DNA of 64,000 bases from positions 372,001 through 436,000 of the forward strand of contig SRSI01000066.1 in assembly GCA_005656395.1 (NCBI GenBank). Direction: 5' to 3'. Shown here one piece after another: positions 38,006 to 48,786 of the stretch (the first letter of the stretch is position 1; every line of letters begins with the position of its first letter). Under the pieces are notes generated by a model. It saw only the letters and a program-made list of their open reading frames with translations. It was not told the DNA's origin and did not search any database. The position numbers and the translations under genes are program-made. The DNA comes from Strongyloides papillosus (lineage: Eukaryota > Nematoda > Chromadorea > Rhabditida > Strongyloididae).

Positions 38006-38488
38006 ATGCTTCACGAAGATATTCCAAATTCTCCTGATACTACGAAAATAGATGATGACAATCAATGTGATAAAAGTGTAAATGAAAAACCTGTTTCAGA
38101 ATCGTTTTCTGAAAGTGCTGAAGAAGTAAAAGATAATAATGATACAAAACCTTCTTTCCATATTATAAAGGCTATTCCTAACAATTCAACTCCCGAATCA
38201 AACCCAATGATATTTGAAACAAAAATTAGTGAGTATGAAAATTTATTTACAAATCGTTATACGGATGAAAGTGTAGAATACGTATATGAGTCCAATAAAG
38301 GTATAGTTGATCCTTATATTAGCTATAACTATGGAAAAAGACGTTTTGATCATGGTAACAAAAATCGTCCACATTATAATAATAATAGAAGTAATAATTA
38401 TGGCAGAAGAAATAATGACGGGCATCGTTATGAAAATAATGGGAGAAGATATGACAATGGGCGTGATAATAGATATAATCGAAGATAG
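38006..38488 (+). CDS. RAMAC: RNMT-activating mini-protein (RAMAC-like)
   Basis: RAM binds and activates the mRNA cap guanine-N7 methyltransferase. The 160-aa product has a long acidic N-terminus (about 75 residues). Next comes the activating segment ISEYENLFTNRYTDESVEYV (about 73-95), which lines up with FEEMFASRFTENDKEYQ of human RAM. The tail is Asn/Arg/Tyr/Gly-rich (NNRSNNYGRRNN) and typical of the RNA-binding part. The acidic extension is an addition compared with the 118-aa human protein. It lies 234 bases after FUNDC and 137 before SAE1 on the same strand, so it may share transcription with SAE1. Confidence 0.8.
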   Translation: MLHEDIPNSPDTTKIDDDNQCDKSVNEKPVSESFSESAEEVKDNNDTKPSFHIIKAIPNNSTPESNPMIFETKISEYENLFTNRYTDESVEYVYESNKGIVDPYISYNYGKRRFDHGNKNRPHYNNNRSNNYGRRNNDGHRYENNGRRYDNGRDNRYNRR

Positions 38489-38625
38489 ACATTAAATAAA
38501 ATTTTAAAATTTGTCTTTTTTTGTACCTCTTTCCGCTATTCTTTTTATTTTCTTTGTATTTGTTTGACATTATAAATTTTTTTTTACTTTTTAGGTTTTT
38601 TTTACTTTATTTCTTTACTAATATA

Positions 38626-39725
38626 ATGGATGGTAAGAAAAAAACTAACAATGGACTTTCCAAAGATGAAGCTGAACTGTACGATAGACAAATAAGACTA
38701 TGGGGGTTAGATGCTCAAAATCGCTTAAGAGACTCGTCTATACTTATTGTTGGGCTGACAGGTTTAGGAGCTGAAGTCGCTAAAACATTATTACTTTGTG
38801 GAGTTAAAAGTATTTGCCTATATGATAACGGTTTAGTCAAGGAGAATGAAAGAATTTCAAATTTTTTCCTTGATTCTGAGAATTTGGAAAATAAAAAGGT
38901 ATAATCCAATATCTTTAATAAATATAATGTTTATTTTTTTAGAGATCCGAAGCTGTCTGGTCACAATTAAAGGATTTAAATCCTTTGGTTCAAATTTATA
39001 TTGAAAAAGATTGTTTGCCAACAAGTGAAGAATTTATCCAACAATTTGATCTCGTTATTGTTATTGATCAACCCAAGGAATTAACATCACAAATTAATAA
39101 AGTTTGTCGTAATCTTGGTATAAATTTCCAATGTGGAAGTGTTTTTGGATGGATTGGCTATTGCTTCTTTGATTATAATGGAAAAAAATTCCGCTTAAAA
39201 AAGAAGAAAGTTGATGTAACTTATTCTGTTACATCTGAAGCTAATAAATGTCAAACCTTAAGCAAAACCGATGAAGTTATCATTGATGATGATTATGAGG
39301 AGAAAATTGTTAACTACAAAAGTTTTGAAGAATCATTTCAATTTAATGTAGATTGGGAAAAAATGCCCAGGAAAAAGAAAAGACTATTTCCCGTTGATAT
39401 TTTTATTCTTAAGGCGTGTATGTCATTGAAATATAACATTGAAGTAAAGGAACAAATTGAACAATTGAAAGAAGAGTATAAAAAGATTTTAGTTGAGAAT
39501 AACGCAGAACATGATCCAAAATTAAATAAGAATAATTTTGCTAACGATGAAATGAAATTTTACTGTAATCCACAATATAATGGTACTTGTAGCATTATTG
39601 GTGGTATCTTAGGCCAACAAGCAATTTCTATATTATCACAAAATACTCTTAATATCGGTGTTAAAAATGTTTTTATTTTTTCATCTTTATCTGGTAAGGG
39701 ATCTGTACATCAGATTCCAATGTAA
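38626..39725 (+). CDS. SAE1: SUMO-activating enzyme subunit 1
   Basis: SAE1/AOS1 pairs with UBA2 to form the SUMO E1, providing part of the adenylation fold but no catalytic Cys. Exons 38626-38898 and 38943-39725 give 351 aa (human 346). The hallmarks are DEAELYDRQIRLWGLDAQNR (about 13-32), the Rossmann start ILIVGLTGLGAEVAKTLLL (about 40-58), the DNG acidic loop, and the C-terminal SIIGGILGQQAISILS (about 312-327). A TTTTTAG acceptor about 30 bases before the start suggests trans-splicing. It ends only 30 bases from the stop of the opposing PGAP3 gene, so their 3' ends must overlap. Confidence 0.95.
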
Positions 39726-39755
39726 AAATGTTTATTTTTTAAGTAAAAATTTAAA

Positions 39756-40751
39756 TTAAAGATATTTTGAATAGATATGTTTGTACTGTGATTGTTCTGA
39801 TATGTAGAAAATGAATCTACTCAATAGTATTGGCGTTGGAATTGTAAAAAAGTGAAAAATTGAGTGAGCATCTAAAACGTTATAGATTGGTGGAAAATCA
39901 AATACTTCGAAGAGCACACCAATTCCAGTAAGTAGTAATATAGAGATTAAATGTTGTCTGGCTTTCAAAATATTATATGATTTAGTGTTGAAAGTTTTAA
40001 TTATCCAGTATACATAAATAACTGTCGTTAAAGCTGATATTGTAAGGCAGACTTTCATATTATATCCATAATTTCTAAGGTTGAATAGGTTATATATGTG
40101 ATCAATGCCAAATAGTAGTGCTAATAATGATATAAATTGCCATATTAATCTAATGTTTTTGTTTTGCTGAAATATTTCAAAAAATTGAAATGACACAGCA
40201 CCATAAAATTGATATAAAATCATTGCAAAAGCCCCACTATAATCTAAAATTTCAGTTTGCCATGTATCAAAAGAGTGAAATATTGTTGAAAATATCCAGG
40301 TAATAATTCCAAGAATTCCATAAAACATCCAAACTTTTCTTAATGGTTCCAGTTTGCTAATATTTTCTTTAGTATATTTGTATAGATAAAGACAAGAAAG
40401 TAAGTTGAGAATTGAAAATAATACAGATGCTGGCTCTTGAATAAGGAAAAATACTTTAATTACAGGAATTTCGAAATATATAGAGGCAAATGGCCATTTT
40501 CCATGAAATTGTGGTATTTGCTGACCTTCATTTTCGAATAACTTTGCCACTTTCCAAATACATTTATATCGACATTTGAAACAATCTTTTGTAGCCCATT
40601 TATAAGCATTTTCTATTTTTGGACACAAAAATTGAGTGTAACATTTTTCGATACATGCTTGATATGCTAAAGTGTTGTCACCCCTTGACGTTAAACATAT
40701 TATTGATAAATTAATTAATATTAAGAACAGTAAAATGAAATATACTTTCAT
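39756..40751 (-). CDS. PGAP3: PGAP3/Per1 GPI-anchor remodelling protein
   Basis: PGAP3 is a Golgi/ER multi-pass protein that removes an acyl chain from GPI anchors. A single exon encodes 331 aa (human 320). It has a signal peptide (KVYFILLFLILINLSIICLT), a Cys-rich lumenal start (ACIEKCYTQFLC, KDCFKCRYKC), the motif FHGKWPFASIYF and QEPASVLFSILNLLS. Six or seven membrane segments follow, with HSFDTWQTEILDY and a final HSIFHFFTIPT. The Cys pairs and QEPAS motif are diagnostic. The frame extends upstream only to a TTG, so ATG at 40751 is the start. JKAMP lies 236 bases upstream on the same strand. Confidence 0.92.
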   Translation of the reverse strand: MKVYFILLFLILINLSIICLTSRGDNTLAYQACIEKCYTQFLCPKIENAYKWATKDCFKCRYKCIWKVAKLFENEGQQIPQFHGKWPFASIYFEIPVIKVFFLIQEPASVLFSILNLLSCLYLYKYTKENISKLEPLRKVWMFYGILGIITWIFSTIFHSFDTWQTEILDYSGAFAMILYQFYGAVSFQFFEIFQQNKNIRLIWQFISLLALLFGIDHIYNLFNLRNYGYNMKVCLTISALTTVIYVYWIIKTFNTKSYNILKARQHLISILLLTGIGVLFEVFDFPPIYNVLDAHSIFHFFTIPTPILLSRFIFYISEQSQYKHIYSKYL

Positions 40752-40987
40752 AGTTAATGTCAAAGATGATTAGAAAAATTTCTTTTTTGAGTGAAAAAAA
40801 ATGTACTATTTATGTACTATCACTTTCAAGCATAAACATGAATTTTCTATTAATATCGTGTTAAGATTAGATTATTTTAATAAACTTTCATATCAAAAAG
40901 AATATTTAAAAGGTATATTATTGATTAAGGAACAAATAAATAAAATAGTACATTAGAATGGTTTATTCATATTTAAATTTGTAAGAA

Positions 40988-42328
40988 TTATTGTACATTT
41001 CTCCTTTCTCTTAACGCTTCTCTCAATTGGAGCATTTCCTCAGAATTAAAAAAATCTTCTCCATTGTGCTGTTGATAGTTTGCCTCTTTATCTTTTAAGA
41101 ATGGTTTGAAAAACTTCTTCAATTGAGGAAACATAACTGTTGGGATAATTGAAAATATAGCAGCTGTAAAAAAATCCAATCTTGATTCATGGTATTTGGA
41201 AAACATTGAAAAAAATGCAAGATAATATATTAATGTACAAAAAATAATTTTAAACAAAAACAACAAATTACTTTTAAGCTCATTGTAAAGAGATGATAGA
41301 AATGGACTTGAGAGTTCCTCAAGATCATGTGAATATTGTCGAAAAGAATATATAATACAAATAAAGGGAAAATATGTGTATATTATTCCACCAAAAAAAA
41401 TATGCAAAAATAATTGAATTGGAAGAACCCATAGTCCTACGTGGACTGGAGATGAAGCAAGTGTATAACGAAATCTTGACAATAAATATATACTTGTTCT
41501 TGTTAATACGTATACAAACAAACTTATAACTGAATAAAGTACTGGTAATGAAAATAATGGGAAAACTATTTCATATGAACAAGATTTACTTCTTCTTGTA
41601 AAAAAATTTGTGTCTTTCGAAAATTCAGGAACGCTATTGAAGTATGGATACCAATCTCTAAGATCATCTGTCCTACAACTATATACCTTAAAACTAAATG
41701 ATGGTGGTATTAAATATATTGAAGCAAGTGTTGGGATTAATGTTTCTAATATTAATATAATTAAATGTTCGATAAACGGTAAATAAGCCATTATATTTTC
41801 TTTTATTGTTCGTTTTTCATATTCATAGTCACTTTCAGACATTGACTGTCTGTCAATTACATCAAGTTCCTCAATTTCATCAATTACATCTTCTTCTTCT
41901 GTATCATTTTCAATTTTATTATCGTCATCTTTTGAATTATGATCATCTTTACTTGTATCAAACTCCTCTAATTTAAAAGTTTTTTCATCCTCGTAAACTT
42001 CTACATTTTCATAATATTTCCATCTACTCAAAGAATCCACATAAAAATAATTTAATATAACTTTTTTACTATTAATAATAAAAGGAACAGCAAAATAAAA
42101 AATTAAAAAACAAGTTTCAAACCAAGAAAGTTTTTCAATACATGGAATGCATAGAGAATTTTTATTTCCAAAAAATGTTTTTGTACCATATGGACAAGGC
42201 TATAAATTATTAGGTATATCTTAAAGTAAAAAAATTTTCCTTACACCACAAATTAAACTGTTATTAGTTCTACCACAAATACTTGGACACGGAGGCGGTG
42301 ATTCATTCAATAATGTGTCAATATCCAT
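40988..42328 (-). CDS. JKAMP: JKAMP/JAMP multi-pass ER protein
   Basis: JAMP is an ER membrane protein that recruits proteasomes and ERAD factors. Exons 42328-42245 and 42199-40988 give 431 aa. The Cys-rich lumenal start CPSICGRTNNSLICG / PCPYGTKTF...LCIPC (residues about 14-60) matches human CLGLYCG...CPRGQR...YCQPC. Membrane segments follow, with YSCRTDDLRDWYPYF and the signature LWVLPIQLFLHIFFGGIIYT. It is much longer than the human protein (311 aa), mainly because of an acidic insert at about residues 95-150 (Asp/Glu/Lys/Ser-rich) between the first membrane segment and the rest. The C-terminus has a charged tail. Confidence 0.85.
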
Positions 42329-42765
42329 GATTCTTAAACATGAATAACATTTAAATAGAAATTACCAAACTAATGTTATTTAAAAAAATTATTGTATTTA
42401 TTATTTGAAATTTTGGAGTAGCGTCATTTGTATGTAATGAGGAAAGAATTTTCTTAAAACTTATCACAAAAAGAGTACTATCAATAAATAATGACATTTC
42501 AAATTTTTATTTATTTAAATAACAATTAGATTCATTGTATAAAATTATGTCTTAATAAAATGACATTTTTTGAATTATTTTAAAGTTCAATTGTATATTT
42601 GTAACAATTTATTTTATAAATATACTTTATGATCCTTACTATGATTAATCAAATAATCAAAATATATTTATTTAAATGATTTACTTGACCTAATAGAGTT
42701 TACTATTAAGTAAAATTTATTTACAACAAAATATTTATTCTTAAAATATATTTTATAAATTAGAC
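42329..42765. other. Shared promoter region of divergent genes
   Basis: About 440 bases between the JKAMP gene (minus) and the secreted protein gene (plus). AT-rich; no clear motif. Confidence 0.4.
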
Positions 42766-43369
42766 ATGTTTCTTAAATATTTTTGTATTATTTTAATTGT
42801 TTGTATATATTTATTGGATTGTGAAAAAATGAAATTTAAATCTCCTAAACATCCAAAGTCCATGAAAATAGATGATTGTATGATTGGAGATACATTTGTA
42901 ATAAATTACTTACTTTATGAATGCCATCGATGGGAAATTCTAGCTAAAGGTTATAAAATAATCGGTTGTGTTCCATCAAATCATCCTAATGGAACTGTTG
43001 TTCAAATTGGTAAAAAAGTTAAAGATTTATTTTTTGACTATATATGTACAAGGAATGATAATACTGTAACATTTAAAGCTACAGGTAATTCATTAATTAT
43101 ATAATAAAATAGTTACATTTTTTAAAGGATGTGTTTTTAGAAATGTATCAATGGCTGTTGGTGCTAGAAGATATCATGGTCTATTAAAATATGAATGTCT
43201 TTCCAATAATATTTTATACATAAGAGAAACAAAAGTTTTACATAATTATTGTGACAAAAAAACACCCATAGAAGAATGTCCCGGTATTGGAGAAAGCATT
43301 ATTCATTCAAAATATGGTCGTGGAAGTGAAGTTGCTTTTGATGTTTTCAATAGGAAAATTCTTAATTAA
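42766..43369 (+). CDS. Secreted Cys-rich protein, MIG-18-like
   Basis: Two exons (42766-43084, 43128-43369) make 186 aa. The N-terminus is a signal peptide (FLKYFCIILIVCIYLLDC). The mature part shows two short repeats with paired Cys and Gly: CMIGDTFVINYLLYECHR, then GCVPS...IGKKVKDLFFDYIC, then GCVF...GARRYHGLLKYEC. The spacing resembles the nematode MIG-18-type fibronectin-I-like repeats found in extracellular matrix proteins. A further CPGIGESI segment looks like an added repeat start. The family assignment is moderate. It is probably exported to the extracellular space. Confidence 0.65.
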
Positions 43370-43861
43370 AAATAAAACTAAATTTATCTATGATAATATC
43401 TGATTTCAGAATTGGACATAATTTTTAAACTTCTATTCATCATAGAGTGATATTATGTTTGAATAAAAAATACAGTTAGTTTTTTTTTCAAATTCTGTTA
43501 TTTAATATTTATTGTTTTACTGAATTGCTCCGAAAAACAAATTTCATATGTAAACTAAAAAAAAATCGCTTTTTGGAAAATAAAATTTGATTTGTCAAAC
43601 AAAATTATTTTAATATATTGTTGGAAAATATAGTAAATAACCACATTATATCAATTTGGTAATTAAATTTTTTATAATACTAATATTTTATAGATCATTT
43701 AAAAGTTACCAGTTTTCGTAAGTTACTTTACAATTTTAAGAATTATCTTAAAAAAATTCTATTTAGAATCCAGAGAGAGTTATAACTCTAATCAAAAAAA
43801 TTGGATTTGTGTGTTACATTGAATAATAATATAGTGTGATTTTAATGTTACGTATTGCCTT
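43370..43861. other. Tail-to-tail spacer
   Basis: Nearly 0.5 kb of AT-rich sequence between the secreted protein gene and seipin, which converge. Likely 3' UTRs. Nothing else seen. Confidence 0.4.
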
Positions 43862-45074
43862 TTATGTTTTTCTTTTCCTCAAGATATTTTCATCAATATT
43901 TTTGGATTGAACATTATTTTCTGAATTCCACCCAGGTATTGAATCTAAGTTAAGATATTTGTGCATTTCACAATTTGGAGGACTCGGAGTTTTAAGGTCC
44001 TTGATTATAGAAGTTAATTTATTAGTTTCATTTCTTAATTTTAATTTAAACATTTCCCAATTATCTTTTTCTTCACTGGTAGGTTCCATTGAATTTTTCA
44101 AGCCTAATTTTAATTCATAAAAATTATTTCGGGCATTATTTATTTTCTTTATCCATATAAAAGAGAATATGATAGATAGTAAGGTAAAAAATATAAAAAG
44201 TAATACAAAATAACTAATAACTGGGAACTCAAAAAGTAAACTTTGTAAAAGAGTTCTGTAAGGTATAATGAAAACACTTGCATTTTCAATCTAAAATGTT
44301 AATTAATCTATTTTTACAAATTAATTATTTACCTCTATTTGTCTACTTTCTACTTGAACAACTATATTATTAATGGTAAATTTAGAATCATTAATGATAA
44401 ATTTATTCGTAAATACCATACTCAGGGATATAATATTATCTTCTAGTACTCCAATAAGATATAGTGGATAGAAAAAAAAATTCCTCCACCAAATTAAGGT
44501 AGATTGAATCCAACTCCATTTTAAATTAACTACTCTTTTAAAGCGTACAACATTATCTTCTTTTGTATTTTTTAATAAAGACATGCTTGTTATGAATGAT
44601 GAAATTTTTCTGTTTTTTGTTGAATCTCTCAAAACCAAATTTAAACTAAGACTGTATGGTACATTTTTTTTAAAATAAAAATCATCCTAAAAAAAATTTC
44701 TTAATGACTATTAGGTTTATAATGATAAAAAGTTAGTTTAAAAAATGTACTAATATTGTAAAGTTACATTTCCTTACCTCTCTTAAATTAATATTACTTG
44801 ATAGAAAAGAACAAACTGTCCCATAGTAATCATCGTCAGTGTTACATGAATCATATGTAAATTCTATTGTTCTTTCATAATTATTTTCACTATTCAGAAA
44901 AATATGCCGAAAAAATAATGGTAGAATTAATGAAATAATTAAAAGAAAGAATAGTTGAACAATAAATACAACTATTAAAGACATTGAAACCCATTCTGGA
45001 GGTTGCAAAAACAATGGTAAACGAGAGAAGAAATCTTTGCGTTCCTCTGCATTTTTTAAACGAGATTTCATCAT
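43862..45074 (-). CDS. BSCL2: Seipin, lipid-droplet assembly protein
   Basis: Seipin forms rings at ER-lipid-droplet junctions. Exons 45074-44778, 44686-44333 and 44290-43862 give 359 aa. Order: short cytosolic N-terminus, first membrane helix (about 30-55), lumenal domain beginning YGTVCSFLSSNINL and continuing KKNVPYSLSLNLVLRDST, SFITSMSLL, GVLEDNIISLSMVF and VQVESRQIEIENASVFI, then the second membrane helix (YFVLLFIFFTLLSIIFSFIW) and a charged tail. The lumenal segments line up with human TCSFPVANVSL, YRVTLELELPES and IHSKRIQLYGAYL. Both membrane anchors and the hairpin region are intact. Confidence 0.88.
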
Positions 45075-46964
45075 TTTATTTAAAATTTGTTTTCATAAAA
45101 AAGATTTATATAGTTGATCTGCTTTTGTTAACCTTAAACTGTAAATTAATCAATTACTGTTTTAATCGGACCCGATTAAAAGTGTTAATCCAACAATTTA
45201 CTATAAAATTTAAGAAATTACTTATTAATTTAGTATTTAAAGTAAGTGAAATCTTTTAAAAATCCCATTTAAACACAATTTAATATATCAAAAAAAAATC
45301 CAATATAATTTGAATATTTTTAATGTTTTTTGCTAAAAATAAAAGTGACCTATATTTCTATAATATTAATTATCATTCATAACTATAACAAGAAGGAAAT
45401 AATTGGGAATAACTTACTAACCAACGACTTCTCAACTATACAATAAATAAAATTGATTTTTGAAGATGGTGATAACAAAGATACTAAAAAATTATTCGTT
45501 ATCTATAAATAATGATCCTATGTAATATTTAACAACTTTCGTCTTTCAATGTTCACTATTTCTTTTTAAGATTCTCCGTTGGAAAGATAATATAATCACC
45601 TATTTATTACCTTGACTACAATATTTTACTTTCGCTTAAATCAGAAAGAAATTTTTCATTTATTAAATAATTATCTCTAAACATAAAATATATCTTGTAG
45701 CAATTACTTGTACACATATTTTATATATTTTTAAAATCGTAAGAATGTATTTTAAAATGAGCATGTACGACATCTATTTCTATATTAATCAAATTAATAT
45801 AAACTTTAACTGTAGATAGTTAAAGTCGTCAGATATTTTTTTATTTTGTGAATAAGTGTTTAAGAAATTGTCTATATTACCAATTACACTAAATTATATG
45901 ACAATTAATTTATTCCCTACCCGCGTCTACAATATATGATTAAATAAGGATATTTTAAGATACAAAACCTGGTTACTCCATTTTATTGATAATTTTAGGT
46001 TTACATATTTTAAAATCAATGTCGAAACTCATTTTAAACAAAAAATTACAGTAACTCTCCGTAATAAATGGAATATTGAAACAAAACAGTTTACTACTAG
46101 TAAAGTAAGATTTTTGTAGTTATAAAAACATTAAATTAAAGTTAGAAAACAATTCATTGGGAGAAATTTCTATCTAAAACAGAGTTGCTACATGTTCAGG
46201 TATTTTAAAATGCTATTGTCACATGCATAAGTTAATATTCACCGTCTGCCATTAGTGTTGTCCGACATAACTTAGAGTTAAAACATTATTTCTACTAACC
46301 TGTGTTTTACTTCTATGGTAATTTTGGATAAAATAAAGAGTTAGTTTTAAAATTAAAACGTCTATTCATTTCCAATCAATTTTTTTTGATTTTACATCGT
46401 TTTAGTAAAATTTTATATATTATTAGTGTTTTATAGCGAAATGTTTCGCTGGTATAATGTTTTGTTGATACTAGGAAATATAGTACTTGTTACACGTCGT
46501 CGTTAGTTTTCATATAAGGCATTTGTGAGTTGTAGACAAGTAAAGTTACTACCTTAAATATTGACAAATAAACTTACTTTTCAAATTTTATTCTAAAAAA
46601 TACTTAATTTTTAAGTTAGAATATTTTTGATTAAATAGTAAATTTAAAAATAACCTTAAAACAAATTTAGCACTTTATAATTAGCATTTTTTCTATTTCA
46701 ATCAAAATCATTATCAAGTTTTTCTTCCGTACATAATACACTTTGTTTGGTGAAACGACCCTCAATAGAACGCGTTAACTATATTAATATTCTAATAAGT
46801 TTCAAATTTAAATTTAATTAATACTTTGTTCTCAATAATTACTAATATTTAATTTACAGTTTTAAGATCTGATTACTATTGATCAGTTATTTATTCAAAG
46901 AAAAATAGTATTATCGTCTCATTATACTTGTTAACCTATTTTTTTAACTTAGAAAGATATTTCA
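45075..46964. other. Divergent promoter region, 1.9 kb
   Basis: Between seipin (minus) and the SUT-2 gene (plus). A perfect 22-base palindrome lies near the seipin start (separate entry). A moderately GC-richer patch lies at about 46225-46275. No coding exon was found; the frame at 44984-45259 is antisense to seipin exon 1 and noise. Confidence 0.4.
45160..45181. promoter_or_regulatory. Perfect palindrome upstream of seipin
   Basis: TTTTAATCGG, a 2-base spacer (AC), then CCGATTAAAA. The arms are exact reverse complements. It lies about 86 bases upstream of the seipin start codon. It may bind a dimeric factor or form a small hairpin; the core TAATCGG/CCGATTA is unusual in this AT-rich DNA. 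Confidence 0.4.
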
Positions 46965-48786
46965 ATGGATTCATCTAAGTTGGAGGTATGTTTAATTTTA
47001 TTAATTATAATATATTTTTTAGAAACTTATAAAAGAAAAGTTGGTTTTGTTTGAATTTGAAGCTGATGCTACTCAATTAACTGCACTTATTTTAAAACTT
47101 GTTGAAAAGAAAAGATTGGATAATCCTGACGAAAAAGTTGCTCGGTTTTTCGAACCCTTTTTTAAAGATCAAGCTCTAGACTTCGTGAAATGTGTTAGTA
47201 GTGCTTTAAAAGAAGATAGAAATCATGATGAAACTAAAAATGTACCAATTGCAAAAGAAGTAAATGTTGTCAACAAATTAACTAGTGAGAACGTCAATAA
47301 TTCCGAAAAAAAAGATACTGGTAATTCTACAGGAAATGATAACGTAAAAAATGTTCCTAATCTCAAAAATGAACTTGGGAATAATGCTAGTCGTACAAAA
47401 AGAAAAGCGATATCTGAGGACAAACTAGAAGAATCAGATAAAGCAAATTCAGAGCCACCTACTAAAATTAGTGCAAATTCTGTAAAATATAGCTCTAATG
47501 AAGAAGCAAATAGTGTAATTAAAAATGAAAAGGTAGATTCAACAACTACTTCGAGTTTAAGTGATGATAAGAAAAAAGATCTTCAAACAAAACCCACAGG
47601 TACCGATGAATCGACAGTAACGAAAGAAAGACCTAAACGCCAACGCATTGTTTTTGATATAGGTTCTACAGGAGAGCAAACTAATAAAAATGAAAATCAC
47701 AAAAAAACAGATGATAGTAGCAATTCTAATTTACCCAAGACAAGGCATTCAAATAATGATGGACTTTGTAATATAGCAAAACGTGCTCTTGGCGATCTCG
47801 TCAATTCTGACAGAGTCGCACAACGAAAAGCGAGATTTGGTATAGAAAAAACTGCTCCAAAAGATGATGAAAAAAATAGGAAACGAAAGAGCGATGTCAC
47901 AGATAACAATAAAAGCGATAAAGTTTATCGTTTGAAACCACCAATTGATAAAGAAGCATATTCTGCCGTTAAAAATTTGCCGGCAAAAAAGAAAAAATAT
48001 AATCTAGACAATTCAGAACAAAATGATGCAAAAAGATTTACTGCGGATTGTACAACAAAAGTTGTTCTAAAATCAGATGAATCATCTTCCGAAGAGGAAG
48101 ATACAAATATTGATGAAATAATTAATAATTACTACTCTAAAAAACCGTGTGAGGAAAACAACAAAGATAAGAAAAATGAAATAACAGTTGTATCTCAGTC
48201 TGCCTTTACACAACATATGATTCCAAATAAAGTTGGAACAAGATGTCGCTTTTGGCCACAATGTAGAAATTCAGACGATGATTGTCCTTTCATACATCCT
48301 GCAAAAATTTGTACAAATTTTCCATATTGTTTTTATGGAGCTCATTGTTTATACATCCATCCAGTTTGTAAATTTAATGGAAATTGTTTAAACGTAAATT
48401 GTGTCTACACACATATATCATCAAACCAACCTTTACCTTTAGAAGATGAAAAAGATGGGAAACAGAATGAAAGTGCTGAATCTAACGCATGTATTCAATT
48501 GTCTGAAGATCCAAAACCAGTTGTTCACTCTGAAACTTTAAGTATAATTCCATGCTCTTTTGGAAGTAAATGTAAAAAGCCAGCCTGTCCTTATAAACAT
48601 CCAAAATTATGCCGTTATGGAAATGAATGCAATAATGCATATTGTACCTTCAGACATCTTGATATTCAATCTCCTGAGAAGGCTTTAGTACTAACATCTG
48701 ATGAGAAGGAAGAAAAAGTCCTAGAAAATGGTGGGAAGGTTACAGAAGAAACTTCTAGTTTAATTTCTTTAGCTAGTGAAAAATAG
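46965..48786 (+). CDS. ZC3H14: SUT-2/ZC3H14 poly(A)-binding zinc-finger protein
   Basis: Nab2-like nuclear poly(A) RNA-binding protein. Exons 46965-46985 and 47023-48786 give 594 aa. The N-terminal helical region (MDSSKLEKLIKEKLVLFEFE to about residue 75) resembles the PWI-like fold of the family. A long, charged, disordered middle contains basic clusters (KRKAI, RPKRQRIVF, RKRK). The C-terminus has five CCCH fingers (about 411-545): RCRFWPQCRNSDDDCPFIH, ICTNFPYCFYGAHCLYIH, VCKFNGNCLNVNCVYTH, PCSFGSKCKKPACPYKH and LCRYGNECNNAYCTFRH. Five fingers in this order are typical of ZC3H14. The first exon holds only seven codons. Confidence 0.93.

Noticed and set aside
38243..38570. Overlapping minus-strand frames opposite RAMAC
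   Set aside because: They mirror the Asn/Arg/Tyr-rich repeats of the real gene and carry only Ile/Tyr/His low complexity.
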